A stretch of 64,000 nt of DNA from Candidatus Thiodiazotropha sp. (ex Epidulcina cf. delphinae) (GCA_025656455.1 JAHXHS010000008.1:80621-144620), one strand, 5' to 3'; shown: positions 47,952-56,820, counted from the stretch's first letter. Translations and numbers: made by a program. The notes: a model not told the origin generated them from the letters alone.

Positions 47952-48521
47952 TTAATGTGTGGAGGAAAGTTTGCTGACGGCCGCTTCAGCCACCCGGTAG
48001 GCATGCTGAAAACGGTCCGCCTCGGCCTGCGAACCCGCACTGAGTTCTTTCCGGCGCTTGAAGCGCGCGGGAATGAGAACGAACAATGCCTGCACCAGGA
48101 AAAAGCTCCACAGGCTGAGTCCCAGGCTGCCGGTTGTCAGCCAGGCCCACAGGGCGGCGGCCACACCGAAGAGCGCCAGACCCAGGTCGGCGAATGCGGC
48201 GATCAGACCGGCGTGGAAGTAGAGCGAACGCACCAGCCACACCAGACCCAGGTGCGCCAGCAGATAGAGCGGCAGGCTCAGCCCTAGCAACCAAATGCCC
48301 AATGCCGCCGCCAGCCAGGCGGTCAGTGTGGTGATGCGCCCGACCCGTTCCTCGCTGCGTTTCAGCAGGTAGAGGAGGTAGAGCAGACTCAGTGCGGCGA
48401 TCAGCCCCCGCAGCACAAAACCGCCGGCAAACAGGGTGGCCAGCACCGAGAAGAGCACGCTGCCCACGATGCTCACCGCCAGCGCCACCCCCACGCCTTC
48501 GAAAAAGCCCGGCCGTTTCAT
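47952..48521 (-). CDS. Multi-pass membrane protein of the PspA-VWA operon
   Basis: 189 residues, about six membrane segments between residues 8 and 155, rich in Leu/Ala, then a basic cytoplasmic loop and a helical tail (AEADRFQHAYRVAEAAVSKL). I recognise no family. The ATG at 48519-48521 overlaps the stop of the PspA-like gene as ATGA, and the VWA gene begins 18 bases after its stop, so the three are almost certainly translated together. A role as membrane anchor or partner of the PspA-like protein is inferred from the operon only. Confidence 0.75.
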   Translation of the reverse strand: MKRPGFFEGVGVALAVSIVGSVLFSVLATLFAGGFVLRGLIAALSLLYLLYLLKRSEERVGRITTLTAWLAAALGIWLLGLSLPLYLLAHLGLVWLVRSLYFHAGLIAAFADLGLALFGVAAALWAWLTTGSLGLSLWSFFLVQALFVLIPARFKRRKELSAGSQAEADRFQHAYRVAEAAVSKLSSTH

Positions 48522-49066
48522 GACTGCACCCGCTTTTGCTGCTCGCGCAGCAAGGCGAGTTCCACATCCTCGTCGCTGACAACGAACTGGCGCACGAACG
48601 CCGGCTCGGCCCAACCCTCAACGACCTCGTCGTCCGGCTCCCGGGTGGTAAACAGCGCGGTTTTTTGGCGCATGCTCTCCAGCCGCGAGCGGTTCCCGTC
48701 GATGCGCTGCTTGAGCTCGTCGGCCGCGCTGCACAGCGCCTCGTGCTTGCGGCTGAGGAACTCGATGAAGCGCTCCGTCTCCAGCCTGCGCTTGAGCAGT
48801 GCGCGGGCCAGCGCCTCATTGCCGCTGTCGAAGCAGAGATCCAGCTCCTCCGCGGTATTGTCCAAGCGCTGGGTGAGATCGCCCTGACGGCTAGCGATCT
48901 GCCGCAACTCGAGTGCGAGCAGCTTGGCGCGCTGCTCGTCGCGATCCAGCTCCTCCTCCATTTCGCGAGTCGCTTGCTTGAGCAGCAGCTCCGGTTCCTC
49001 CATGCGATCCAGCACCGCATTCACATCGGCGCGGAACAGTCGTGATACACGGGTAATCAGTGCCAT
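48518..49066 (-). CDS. PspA/IM30-family membrane-stress protein
   Basis: 182 residues, shorter than classic PspA (about 220). The N-terminus (ITRVSRLFRADVNAVLDRMEEPELLLKQATREMEEEL) is the PspA amphipathic start and first hairpin, followed by long helical coiled coil with REMEEEL, RQIASRQ and LKRRLETERFIEFL. PspA-type proteins bind stressed inner membrane and form ESCRT-III-like rods. It heads an operon with a membrane protein and a VWA protein and is divergent from a two-component system. AGGAG stands eight bases before the ATG. I see no sigma54 promoter, so control is probably not by PspF. Confidence 0.85.
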   Translation of the reverse strand: MALITRVSRLFRADVNAVLDRMEEPELLLKQATREMEEELDRDEQRAKLLALELRQIASRQGDLTQRLDNTAEELDLCFDSGNEALARALLKRRLETERFIEFLSRKHEALCSAADELKQRIDGNRSRLESMRQKTALFTTREPDDEVVEGWAEPAFVRQFVVSDEDVELALLREQQKRVQS

Positions 49067-49166
49067 GATGGTCTCCTATATACCTGTCTTGTCTAAGTAC
49101 AAGGTCAGTCTAGGAGCGCAGCCTGTTGGACAATAGACAGACTTTGGTAAAACCTGGCGGGGTCTG

Positions 49167-49183
49167 TTTACAAAAGATTTACA
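49167..49183 (+). promoter_or_regulatory. TTTACA direct repeat, candidate response-regulator site
   Basis: TTTACA at 49167-49172 and 49178-49183 are direct repeats 11 bp apart, the spacing used by OmpR/PhoB-type dimers on one DNA face. They lie about 40-55 bases before the regulator gene in the divergent region shared with the PspA-like operon, so autoregulation or control of both is possible. Confidence 0.4.
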
Positions 49184-49220
49184 TTAAGCGGCGGGGGAAA
49201 ATTGGTAAGCTTAAGCCTGT

Positions 49221-49931
49221 ATGGAAAGCATAAAATCCAAACAACGCATCCTCATCGTCGAAGACGAAGCCGCCATCCGCACCGGCTTGATTGACGTCTT
49301 CGTCTACCACGGCTTCGAGGTGGAGAGCGCCGCCGAAGGTCCCGAGGGGCTGCAAAAAGCGCTCAGCGGTTGCTTCGACATGGTGCTGCTCGATGTCATG
49401 CTGCCGGGCATGGACGGTTTCGAGATCTGTAATCGCATCCGCGCCCAGGACCGTGACCAGCCGATCATCATGCTCACCGCAAAGACCAGCGACGACGACA
49501 TCATCCAGGGCCTGTCGCTAGGCGCTGACGACTACGTGGCCAAGCCCTTCTCCGTCGCGCAACTGGTGCTGCGCGTACAGGCGGTGCTGCGCCGTGCGCG
49601 GGGCAGCGACGCGGACGAGCACTTCATCCAACTGGGCGACGACACCACCGTCGACATCCGCAACCTGGAGGCGCGCAGCGGTGAGACGAGCTTTACGTTC
49701 ACCCGCCGCGAGATGGAGATCCTGCAATACCTGCACGCCCACCGCGAACGTCCGGTGTCCCGCGAGGAGCTGTTGCACAAGGTGTGGGGTTATGCGAAAA
49801 ACCTCGATCTGGAGACCCGCACCGTCGATATCCACATCGCCAAGCTGCGGCGAAAGATCGAACCCGAGTCCAACGAACCGCGCTACCTGGTTACCGTGCG
49901 CGGCGCGGGCTACCGGCTGTTGAGCGGCTGA
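49221..49931 (+). CDS. OmpR-family response regulator
   Basis: 236 residues: a receiver domain (acidic VEDEA at 14-18, phospho-acceptor Asp near 58 in LLDVMLPGMDG, Lys near 107 in AKPFS) and an OmpR-type winged helix (FTFTRREMEILQYLHAHRERPVSREELLHKVWGY, DIHIAKLRRKIE, TVRGAGYRLL). It is followed five bases later by the sensor kinase gene, so the two form one system. The divergent PspA-like operon is the obvious candidate target. It also resembles regulators of the proteobacterial dedicated sortase system, but no sortase gene is nearby. Confidence 0.93.
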   Translation: MESIKSKQRILIVEDEAAIRTGLIDVFVYHGFEVESAAEGPEGLQKALSGCFDMVLLDVMLPGMDGFEICNRIRAQDRDQPIIMLTAKTSDDDIIQGLSLGADDYVAKPFSVAQLVLRVQAVLRRARGSDADEHFIQLGDDTTVDIRNLEARSGETSFTFTRREMEILQYLHAHRERPVSREELLHKVWGYAKNLDLETRTVDIHIAKLRRKIEPESNEPRYLVTVRGAGYRLLSG

Positions 49932-49935
49932 AACG

Positions 49936-52065
49936 GTGCGTAGCGCAATCGCAGGCCTGACCCCGCAAAAGCTGCGCCGCGTGCTGGCGCTCTTTTTCAT
50001 CGCCCTCGCGCTGCCAGCGGGCGTACTCATCTATCAGGCCTACAGCCAGCTCAAATGGGAGGCGTTTCATCAGCATCGCCTGATGGCCGAGGAGTTGGCA
50101 GACCGCATCCGCGCTCAGGCGGCCGAACGGGTCGCGGCGGAGGAGGCGCGACGCTTCGCCGACTACGCCTTTCTGGTGGTTGCCGGCGATCCGGCCACCC
50201 ACTACGTGGAGCGCTCGCCGCTCTCCAGCCATCCCGTGGCCAGCGGTCTGCCCGGCATCCTGGGTTACTTTCAGGTGGATGCCGCAGGCGCCTTTAGCAC
50301 GCCGCTGTTGCCGGCGCCCGGCACGGAAGCATCGACCTTCGGCATCAACACGGTCGAACTCAAGCAGCGACACCAACTGGCCCAGCGCATTCAGTCAATC
50401 CTGAGCCGCAATCGTCTGCTGCGGGCGGCCGAAGGCGATGCAGACGCTACGCTTTCGGCGGCAATGGACGCGGGGACTTCGGCACTCCAGGACGAGGACG
50501 AAGCGGATCTCCCTCTCTTCAGCCGTTCACGCTCCCCCTCTGCGGCGCCGCAACAGTTGCAAGAGGCGGCAAAGCAGACAGCGGGTCAGGCCGTCTTCGA
50601 CCAGCTCAATCAGGCGCCCACCGTGCAGAATGAGATCAAAAAACTCAAGGCCCCGAGCGCTCTGGGTCGCGTTGAGGACCTAAAACTGGAACAGCGCTTC
50701 GCCGCCGGCCGCACCCAGGAGAAAGCAGCCAGAAGCCTGCCGCGCCAGATCGAAGAGTCGGCTACACGGCGCATGCGCAAGGAGTTCAGCGCCCTGCCCG
50801 AACCCCAGGCGCCGGACGCCGCACGACCGCGCGATGCGGTCACCACAGCGCAGACAGCGCTCGATAATTTGCGTATCCGCACCTTCGAGAGCGAGGTCGA
50901 TCCCTTTGAATTCAGCCGTCTGGAGAGTGGCCAGTTCGTCCTCTACCGCAAGGTGTGGCGTAACGGCCAGCGCTACATCCAGGGATTGCTCATCGAACAG
51001 CAGGCGTTCCTCGATGGATTGGTGGAGCAAGCCTTCCGCGCCACGGCGCTGTCGCGTATGAGCGATCTCATCGTCGCCTTCCAGGGCGATGTCTTCACCG
51101 CAGTCAGCGGCCAGGCCGCTGGCGACTACCACGCCAGCACCCGCGAACTGAGCGGGGCGCTGCTCTACCAGACGCGCCTCAACGCGCCGCTGGGCGATCT
51201 GGAGCTCATCTTCAGCATCAACCGTCTGCCCGCAGGCCCCGGCGGCACACTCGTCACCTGGATCGCCGTGGTGCTGGTAACGGTGTTGTGCGGGGGGTTT
51301 CTGCTCATCTACCGGCTCGGCCTGGGACAGATCAGGCTGGCGCGCCAGCAACAGGATTTCGTCTCCGCCGTCAGCCACGAACTGAAGACCCCGCTCACCT
51401 CCATCCGCATGTATGGCGAAATGCTGCGTGAAGGCTGGGCGCCGGAGGAGAAGCGACGGGACTATTACGACTTCATCCACGATGAGAGCGAGCGCCTGAC
51501 ACGGCTCATCAACAACGTGCTGCAACTGGCGCGCATGACCCGCAACGACCTGCGGGTCAATCTCAGGCCCGTCACCGCGGGTGAACTGATAGACACCCTG
51601 CGTTCCAAGATCGCCTCCCAGGTGGAGCGGGCCGGCTTCGCTTTGAGCATCTCGTGCACAGTCGAGGCAGCGGCGGAAACAGTGGAGGTGGACCGGGACT
51701 ACTTCACCCAGATCTTCATCAACCTGGTGGACAACGCCATCAAGTTCTCCGCCAAGGCGCCACGGCGCGCCATCGACATCGGCTGTGCGAAGCAGGGCGA
51801 CGGCAGCGTGCTGTTCAGCGTCAGGGACTACGGACCCGGCATTCCCAAGGAACAGATACGCAAGATCTTCAAGCTCTTCTACCGTTCCGAGAACGAACTG
51901 ACGCGTGAGACGGTAGGCACGGGAATCGGCCTGGCCCTGGTCAATCAGCTGGCCAGCGCCATGAGCGGGAAGGTGGATGTGGTGAACCTGGAGCCGGGAG
52001 CGGAGTTTCGGGTCAGCTTTCCTTATCTTTCTCTCGACCGGGATGTGTCAACAAACGGTATGTGA
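49936..52065 (+). CDS. Sensor histidine kinase with large extracytoplasmic domain
   Basis: 709 residues. Start GTG at 49936, five bases after the regulator stop. A first membrane segment (about 17-35), some 400 residues outside the membrane with an Ala/Gln-rich, coiled-coil-like middle (about 170-300), a second membrane segment (about 440-460), then HisKA directly after it with no HAMP domain (AVSHELKTPLTSIRMYGE, His near 480) and HATPase (NLVDNAIKFS, DYGPGIP, GTGIGLAL). The large outer domain suggests it senses an envelope condition or a protein partner. I do not recognise the outer domain. Confidence 0.9.
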   Translation: MRSAIAGLTPQKLRRVLALFFIALALPAGVLIYQAYSQLKWEAFHQHRLMAEELADRIRAQAAERVAAEEARRFADYAFLVVAGDPATHYVERSPLSSHPVASGLPGILGYFQVDAAGAFSTPLLPAPGTEASTFGINTVELKQRHQLAQRIQSILSRNRLLRAAEGDADATLSAAMDAGTSALQDEDEADLPLFSRSRSPSAAPQQLQEAAKQTAGQAVFDQLNQAPTVQNEIKKLKAPSALGRVEDLKLEQRFAAGRTQEKAARSLPRQIEESATRRMRKEFSALPEPQAPDAARPRDAVTTAQTALDNLRIRTFESEVDPFEFSRLESGQFVLYRKVWRNGQRYIQGLLIEQQAFLDGLVEQAFRATALSRMSDLIVAFQGDVFTAVSGQAAGDYHASTRELSGALLYQTRLNAPLGDLELIFSINRLPAGPGGTLVTWIAVVLVTVLCGGFLLIYRLGLGQIRLARQQQDFVSAVSHELKTPLTSIRMYGEMLREGWAPEEKRRDYYDFIHDESERLTRLINNVLQLARMTRNDLRVNLRPVTAGELIDTLRSKIASQVERAGFALSISCTVEAAAETVEVDRDYFTQIFINLVDNAIKFSAKAPRRAIDIGCAKQGDGSVLFSVRDYGPGIPKEQIRKIFKLFYRSENELTRETVGTGIGLALVNQLASAMSGKVDVVNLEPGAEFRVSFPYLSLDRDVSTNGM

Positions 52066-52128
52066 TTTGCCCTTGTTTCCGCATCATGTTTAATCGTAGC
52101 TAAGCCGGATCAGACCTACTATCCTAAC

Positions 52129-52225
52129 TTGTACTCCTGCAACTTGATAATGACAGGCCAGCCGCGTTGCCGCGAAACACCACGGGCGCGCTGAACCCGT
52201 CATTATCAAGTTGAAGGAGTACTAA
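52129..52225. repeat. 97-bp imperfect inverted-repeat element
   Basis: TTGTACTCCTGCAACTTGAT at 52129 and its near-complete inverse ending at 52225 (29-base arms, two or three mismatches) flank a GC-rich centre. It stands between the kinase gene and the molybdenum hydroxylase operon and could be a terminator or a small mobile palindrome. Confidence 0.65.
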
Positions 52226-52258
52226 TGCTCTAAGGAAAGTGGCATCTGGAGGCTTTGC

Positions 52259-52714
52259 ATGATTAAACTCAACGTTAACGGCTCAAACCAACCCCTTGAT
52301 ATCGACCCGGACACCCCTCTGCTGTGGGCGCTACGCGATCACATGGGACTCACCGGCACCAAGTTCGGCTGCGGTATCGCCCAATGCGGCAGTTGCACGG
52401 TTTACCTCGATGGCGAGCCGGTGCGCTCCTGCATTACACCTGTATCAGCGGCCGTAGGCAGACAGGTGACGACGATAGAAGGTTTGAACTCCCCCACCGG
52501 CAAGGCGGTGCAGGCGGCATGGCGCGAGCTGGAAGTGGTGCAGTGTGGCTACTGCCAGTCGGGCCAGATCATGTCTGCCGCAGCCTTGCTCGCGCGTAAA
52601 CCACGCCCGACCGACGCGGACATCGATGATGCCATGCAGGGCAATCTCTGCCGTTGCGCCACCTATGTCCGGATACGTGCAGCGATAAAAACTGCTGCTG
52701 AAAAGTCTGTCTAG
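52259..52714 (+). CDS. [2Fe-2S] subunit of an IorA-type molybdenum hydroxylase
   Basis: 151 residues with two [2Fe-2S] clusters that carry electrons from the molybdenum subunit. The plant-type cluster has Cys 38, 43, 46 and 58 ([10 protein letters not shown]...C); the second, helical cluster has Cys 96, 99, 131 and 133 (CGYC...CRC). This matches the small subunit of isoquinoline 1-oxidoreductase and related aldehyde oxidases of the xanthine oxidase family. It has no signal of its own and should be carried through the Tat system with the large subunit encoded 32 bp downstream. Confidence 0.93.
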   Translation: MIKLNVNGSNQPLDIDPDTPLLWALRDHMGLTGTKFGCGIAQCGSCTVYLDGEPVRSCITPVSAAVGRQVTTIEGLNSPTGKAVQAAWRELEVVQCGYCQSGQIMSAAALLARKPRPTDADIDDAMQGNLCRCATYVRIRAAIKTAAEKSV

Positions 52715-52746
52715 CGACCGTCAAAGGCTCCCGGGAGGGGAACAAC

Positions 52747-54936
52747 ATGAAGAGTGAATGGATTGCTAACCTGAGTCGCCGTCGCTTTCTGGCGGCGGGC
52801 GTCGCCACCGCAGCCGGGTTGACCCTGGGGGTGATGCCTATCGTTCGGGCTGAAATGCGTAAATCAGGCCCCGGTTTTGCCGGCGCGGCACCTGCCGAGC
52901 AGACCGCTTTTCAGCCCAATGCCTTTTTACGTATCGGCAGTGACAATCAGGTCACTGTGATCTCCAAGCACCTGGAGATGGGGCAAGGGACCTATACCGG
53001 TCTGGCCACCCTGGTGGCGGAGGAGTTGGATGCCGCCTGGGAGCAGGTTCGGGTGGAGGGCGCCCCGGCGGACGCCAAGCGCTACCGCAATCTGTTCTGG
53101 GGCGAGGCCCAGGGCACCGGGGGCAGCACCGCGATCGCCAACTCCTGGACGCAGATGCGCAAGGCCGGCGCTGCTGCCAGACAGATGCTGGTGGAGGCCG
53201 CTGCCAAGCAATGGGGGGCGAAGGCCGACGACATTCAGGTCGAGTCAGGCGTGCTGACCCATACCGTCAGTGGACGCCGCGCCAGCTTCGGTGAACTGGC
53301 GGATGCCGCCGCGCAACAACCGGTGCCAGAGGATGTGCTGTTGAAGGAGCCGGAGGCGTTCCGCCTGATCGGCAAGCGGCTGCCACGCAAGGACAGTCCG
53401 GAAAAGATCGACGGCAGCGCTGTTTTCACCATCGATGTGCAACTCCACGCCATGGCCACCGCCGTGGTGGCCCATCCCCCGCGTTTCGGTGCCCAGGTTC
53501 GTAGTTTTGATGCCAAGGCGGCAAAAACGATCAGAGGGGTGAAGCAGATCGTGCAGATCCCTTCCGGCATTGCCGTGGTGGGGGGTGATTTTTGGAGCGC
53601 CAAGCAGGGCCGGGATGCGTTGCAGGTGGAGTGGGATGAGAGTGAGGCCTTCAAGCTGAGTTCGAAGCAGGTTCTCGACCACTATCGCGAGCTGGCCAAT
53701 CAACCGGGTGTGGTGGCGCGCAACCAAGGCGACAGTGACGCAGCGATGGCCAGGGCGGAAAAGGTCATCGAGGCCGAATACAACGTACCCTTCCTGGCCC
53801 ATGCGCCGATGGAGCCGATGGATTGTGTGGTGCGTATCGATGCCTCAGGTTGTGAAATCTGGAACGGCGAGCAGATGAACACCGGGGATCAGATGGCGGT
53901 TGCCGGCGTACTGGGACTCATGCCGGAACAAGTACGCATCAACATGCTCTACGCAGGTGGATCCTTTGGCCGGCGAGCCAATCCCAAGGCCGACTATGTG
54001 CTCGAGGCGGTACATATCGCAAAGACGTTACCGCCGGGTACCCCGGTCAAATTGATCTGGACCCGGGAGGACGATATGCGAGGCGGCTACTACCGGCCGC
54101 TCTACCTGCACCGGCTGAAGGCCGGCCTCGATGCCGATAACCGGCCCATGGTCTGGCAGCAGCGTATCGTGGGGCAGTCGATTCTGGCGGGCACGCCATT
54201 CGAGTCGATGATGGTCAAGGACGGGGTCGATCAAACCTCGGTGGAGGGCGCCGCGAATCTGCCCTACGCCATGGAGCATATCCATATCGATCTGCACTCG
54301 CCGCAATTACCGGTGCCGGTGCTCTGGTGGCGCTCGGTGGGTTCCACCCATACCGCCTTCGCGGTGGAGTGCTTCCTGGACGAGCTCGCAGCAGCGGCAG
54401 GCAGGGACCCGGTGGCCTTTCGGCGAGAGCTTCTGGCCGGACATCCGCGTCATCTGGGGGTGCTGAACCTGGCCGTGGAAAAGGCGGGCTGGGACGAGCC
54501 CCTGGGACGCAACAGAGGCCGGGGGGTGGCGGTGCATGAATCCTTCAACTCCTATGTGGCCCAGGTGGCGGAGGTCACGGTACGGCGCGGCGTTGTCTAT
54601 GTGGACCGTGTGGTGATCGCTGTGGATTGCGGCGTCCCGGTCAATCCCGACATCATCGAGGCGCAGATGCAGGGCGGGATGGGCTTTGGCCTGGCGGCCA
54701 CCCTGGCCAGCGAACTGACCTTCAAGGAGGGACGGGTCGAGCAGTCCAATTTCCATGACTATCTGACCCTGCGTATCGATCAGATGCCCGAGGTGGAGGT
54801 CTATATCGTGCCTTCCACCGAGCCGCCGACCGGTGTCGGCGAGCCGGCCACACCGGTGATTGCACCGGCCGTTGCCAATGCGGTGTTTGCGGCGACAGGT
54901 CAACGTCTGCGTCAACTGCCGCTTCGACCCGCCTGA
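52747..54936 (+). CDS. Molybdopterin-binding large subunit (IorB type), Tat-exported
   Basis: 729 residues. A twin-arginine signal (SRRRFLAAG at 10-18, then a hydrophobic run) sends it to the periplasm. The xanthine-oxidase-family molybdenum domain follows (LEMGQGTYTGLATLVAEEL, AHAPMEPMDCVV, GGSFGRRANPKADYV). The catalytic Glu is in GVGEPATP near residue 699. The order small subunit, large subunit with Tat signal is that of IorAB-type enzymes acting on N-heterocycles or aldehydes; the substrate cannot be told. XdhC and MocA homologues downstream supply the cytosine-type molybdopterin cofactor. Confidence 0.92.
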   Translation: MKSEWIANLSRRRFLAAGVATAAGLTLGVMPIVRAEMRKSGPGFAGAAPAEQTAFQPNAFLRIGSDNQVTVISKHLEMGQGTYTGLATLVAEELDAAWEQVRVEGAPADAKRYRNLFWGEAQGTGGSTAIANSWTQMRKAGAAARQMLVEAAAKQWGAKADDIQVESGVLTHTVSGRRASFGELADAAAQQPVPEDVLLKEPEAFRLIGKRLPRKDSPEKIDGSAVFTIDVQLHAMATAVVAHPPRFGAQVRSFDAKAAKTIRGVKQIVQIPSGIAVVGGDFWSAKQGRDALQVEWDESEAFKLSSKQVLDHYRELANQPGVVARNQGDSDAAMARAEKVIEAEYNVPFLAHAPMEPMDCVVRIDASGCEIWNGEQMNTGDQMAVAGVLGLMPEQVRINMLYAGGSFGRRANPKADYVLEAVHIAKTLPPGTPVKLIWTREDDMRGGYYRPLYLHRLKAGLDADNRPMVWQQRIVGQSILAGTPFESMMVKDGVDQTSVEGAANLPYAMEHIHIDLHSPQLPVPVLWWRSVGSTHTAFAVECFLDELAAAAGRDPVAFRRELLAGHPRHLGVLNLAVEKAGWDEPLGRNRGRGVAVHESFNSYVAQVAEVTVRRGVVYVDRVVIAVDCGVPVNPDIIEAQMQGGMGFGLAATLASELTFKEGRVEQSNFHDYLTLRIDQMPEVEVYIVPSTEPPTGVGEPATPVIAPAVANAVFAATGQRLRQLPLRPA

Positions 54937-54941
54937 AGGCT

Positions 54942-55210
54942 TAGGGCCTGTTAACACAAATCCAATAGGCTCTGTTGCACCTGAAAAAGCGCCAATCAAG
55001 GCGCGAGGAGAGCGATTTGGCGACACCAAATGAACAACGAGCAACACGGAGTGGCGCTTTTTCAGGCGCAACCCGCAGGGCTGGGGCTATTTTTCCGTCC
55101 AGCGGCGTTATCATTCGCTCATGTAGAGTGACTACACGTCGCTCATTCTGCCTTGCTGGACGAAAAAATAGTCCCAGCAGCGCCTATTGGATTTGTGTTA
55201 ACAGGCCCTA
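54942..55210. mobile_element. 269-bp MITE-like element with perfect 29-bp terminal inverted repeats
   Basis: The left end begins TAGGGCCTGTTAACACAAAT (29 bases, 54942-54970) and the right end (55182-55210) is its perfect inverse complement. There is no credible coding sequence. It separates the molybdenum hydroxylase genes from their maturation genes and ends one base before the first possible ATG of xdhC. A decayed half copy lies at 14056-14165. The transposase that would move it is not in the window. Confidence 0.9.
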
Positions 55211-55262
55211 GATGGTGACCCATAACGATCCGTCCCGGGAGCAGGCGGAGGAGAGGGAGGTC

Positions 55263-56213
55263 ATGGCCAAGGCCGCCGAATGGCTGCGTCAGGGTAGAGA
55301 GGTGGCCCTCTCGACAGTGACCCAGACCTGGGGTTCCTCGCCCAGACCGCCGGGTTCACTGATGGCGATGAATGACGAAGGGCGGTCTATCGGTTCGGTC
55401 TCCGGCGGCTGCGTGGAGTCCGAACTGATCAGCCGATACCGCAAGGGTGAATTGACCACTGAGTTTCCAACATCGGTGGGGTTCGGCGTCGACAGCCAAC
55501 AGGCAGGGCGGCTCGGGCTCCCTTGCGGCGGACGTCTGCAAATCACCATCGAGCCGCTCAACTCGGTCGCCTTGATCGATCAATTGTTGAACCGTATTGA
55601 CCAGGGCGAACTGGTTGCCCGCCAAGTATGTCTTGACACCGGTGAGGTCACCCTGAGTGACGGTAAGGGGTATCCTGAGTTGAGTCTCTCGGATGAGCGT
55701 CTGGTCAAGGTCTTTGGCTCTGGCTGGCAGCTTCTGCTGATAGGGGATGGGCAGTTGGCGCGTTATCTGGCCAGGATGGCGCGCATGCTCGATTACCGGG
55801 TGACGATCTGCGATCCCCGGGAGGATTTTGCCGATCCCGACCCGCTCCCCGATGTCGCCTATACCCGCCAGATGCCCGATGATGCGGTGCGCACCCTGGC
55901 CTCTCAGCCACGCACCGCGGTGGTGACACTGGCCCATGACCCGAAACAGGACGACCTGGCATTGATGGAGGCAATCGATTCCAATGCCTTCTACATCGGT
56001 GCACTGGGTTCGACCCGCTCTGCCTCAAAGCGAGAGGAGCGCTTGACGAAAATAGGCTTTACCCCCCAGCAGCTCGAACGCATACATGGACCGGCCGGTG
56101 TGCCGATCGGCAGTAAACGGCCCGCGGAGATCGCCCTCTCCATAATGGCTGAGATAACCGCAACCCGGAATAGCGCGGTCAGCGTTAATATAAGCGTTGC
56201 AACAGAAGCATGA
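55263..56213 (+). CDS. XdhC-family molybdenum cofactor insertion protein
   Basis: About 316 residues. XdhC/CoxF-type proteins bind the molybdenum cofactor, help to sulfurate it and hand it to a xanthine-oxidase-family enzyme. The first domain has LSTVTQTWGSSPRPPGSLMA and SVSGGCVE, the second a Rossmann fold (LLLIGDGQLARYLARMA) ending with GALGSTRSASKREERL and GVPIGSKRPAEIALSIMAEI. I prefer the ATG at 55263, behind GGAGAGGGAGG and near the usual family start; an ATG at 55212 adds 17 polar residues but sits one base from the MITE with a poor ribosome site. It serves the upstream hydroxylase. Confidence 0.9.
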   Translation: MAKAAEWLRQGREVALSTVTQTWGSSPRPPGSLMAMNDEGRSIGSVSGGCVESELISRYRKGELTTEFPTSVGFGVDSQQAGRLGLPCGGRLQITIEPLNSVALIDQLLNRIDQGELVARQVCLDTGEVTLSDGKGYPELSLSDERLVKVFGSGWQLLLIGDGQLARYLARMARMLDYRVTICDPREDFADPDPLPDVAYTRQMPDDAVRTLASQPRTAVVTLAHDPKQDDLALMEAIDSNAFYIGALGSTRSASKREERLTKIGFTPQQLERIHGPAGVPIGSKRPAEIALSIMAEITATRNSAVSVNISVATEA

Positions 56214-56785
56214 CAGCGATTCAGGGCATATTGCTTGCGGCCGGCAGCGGACGGCGGTTCGGTTGTCACAAGCTGCTCCACACACTCGCCAGCGGCGAGT
56301 CGATAGGCATAGCGGCCGCGCGTAATCTCATCACCGCGCTGCCCAACACCCTGGCAATCATACGCCCTGACGATCATCAATTGGCGGAACGGTTCGATGC
56401 CATGGGCTTGAAGGTGGTCGAGAACGGTCAGCCGGAGCAAGGCATGGGACGGAGCCTGGCGCTAGGGATAGGGTCCAGCGCCGCAGCGGCAGGCTGGGTG
56501 GTTGCCTTGGCGGATATGCCCTGGATTGCACCGCGGACCATCCTCTCCGTGGCCCATGAGCTGACACGAGGCGCCTCCTCGGTCGCCCCGGTCTTTCAAG
56601 GACGCCGTGGCCACCCTGTAGGCTTTGGGCAAAAATGGCGGGGCCCGTTACAGGCTTTGCGTGACGATCATGGCGCGCGCCACTTATTGGCGACGCATCC
56701 GCATGAGCTGGTTTTGCTGCCCACGGATGATCCCGGGATTCTGCTCGATATCGATCATCACAGCGACTTGAATCCTCTTTCCTGA
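56210..56785 (+). CDS. MocA-type molybdenum cofactor cytidylyltransferase
   Basis: 191 residues of the MobA/MocA nucleotidyltransferase family. ILLAAGSGRRFGCHKLL at the start is the NTP-binding loop, ALADMPW near residue 100 the metal-binding motif, and GRRGHPVGFGQ the later conserved strand. Paired with XdhC and a hydroxylase lacking its own cofactor enzymes, it is expected to turn Mo-molybdopterin into the CMP-bearing form used by IorAB-type enzymes. The ATG overlaps the xdhC stop as ATGA. GTP-using MobA is the alternative, but the context favours CTP. Confidence 0.88.
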   Translation: MTAIQGILLAAGSGRRFGCHKLLHTLASGESIGIAAARNLITALPNTLAIIRPDDHQLAERFDAMGLKVVENGQPEQGMGRSLALGIGSSAAAAGWVVALADMPWIAPRTILSVAHELTRGASSVAPVFQGRRGHPVGFGQKWRGPLQALRDDHGARHLLATHPHELVLLPTDDPGILLDIDHHSDLNPLS

Positions 56786-56820
56786 TTGAATTACGGTGTC
56801 AAAGGTTGTTCCTGTGCTTC

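Noticed and set aside
49221..52065. Proteobacterial dedicated sortase system
   Set aside because: Regulator and kinase sizes and a VWA neighbour suggested it, but there is no sortase gene and the VWA protein shows no sorting signal.
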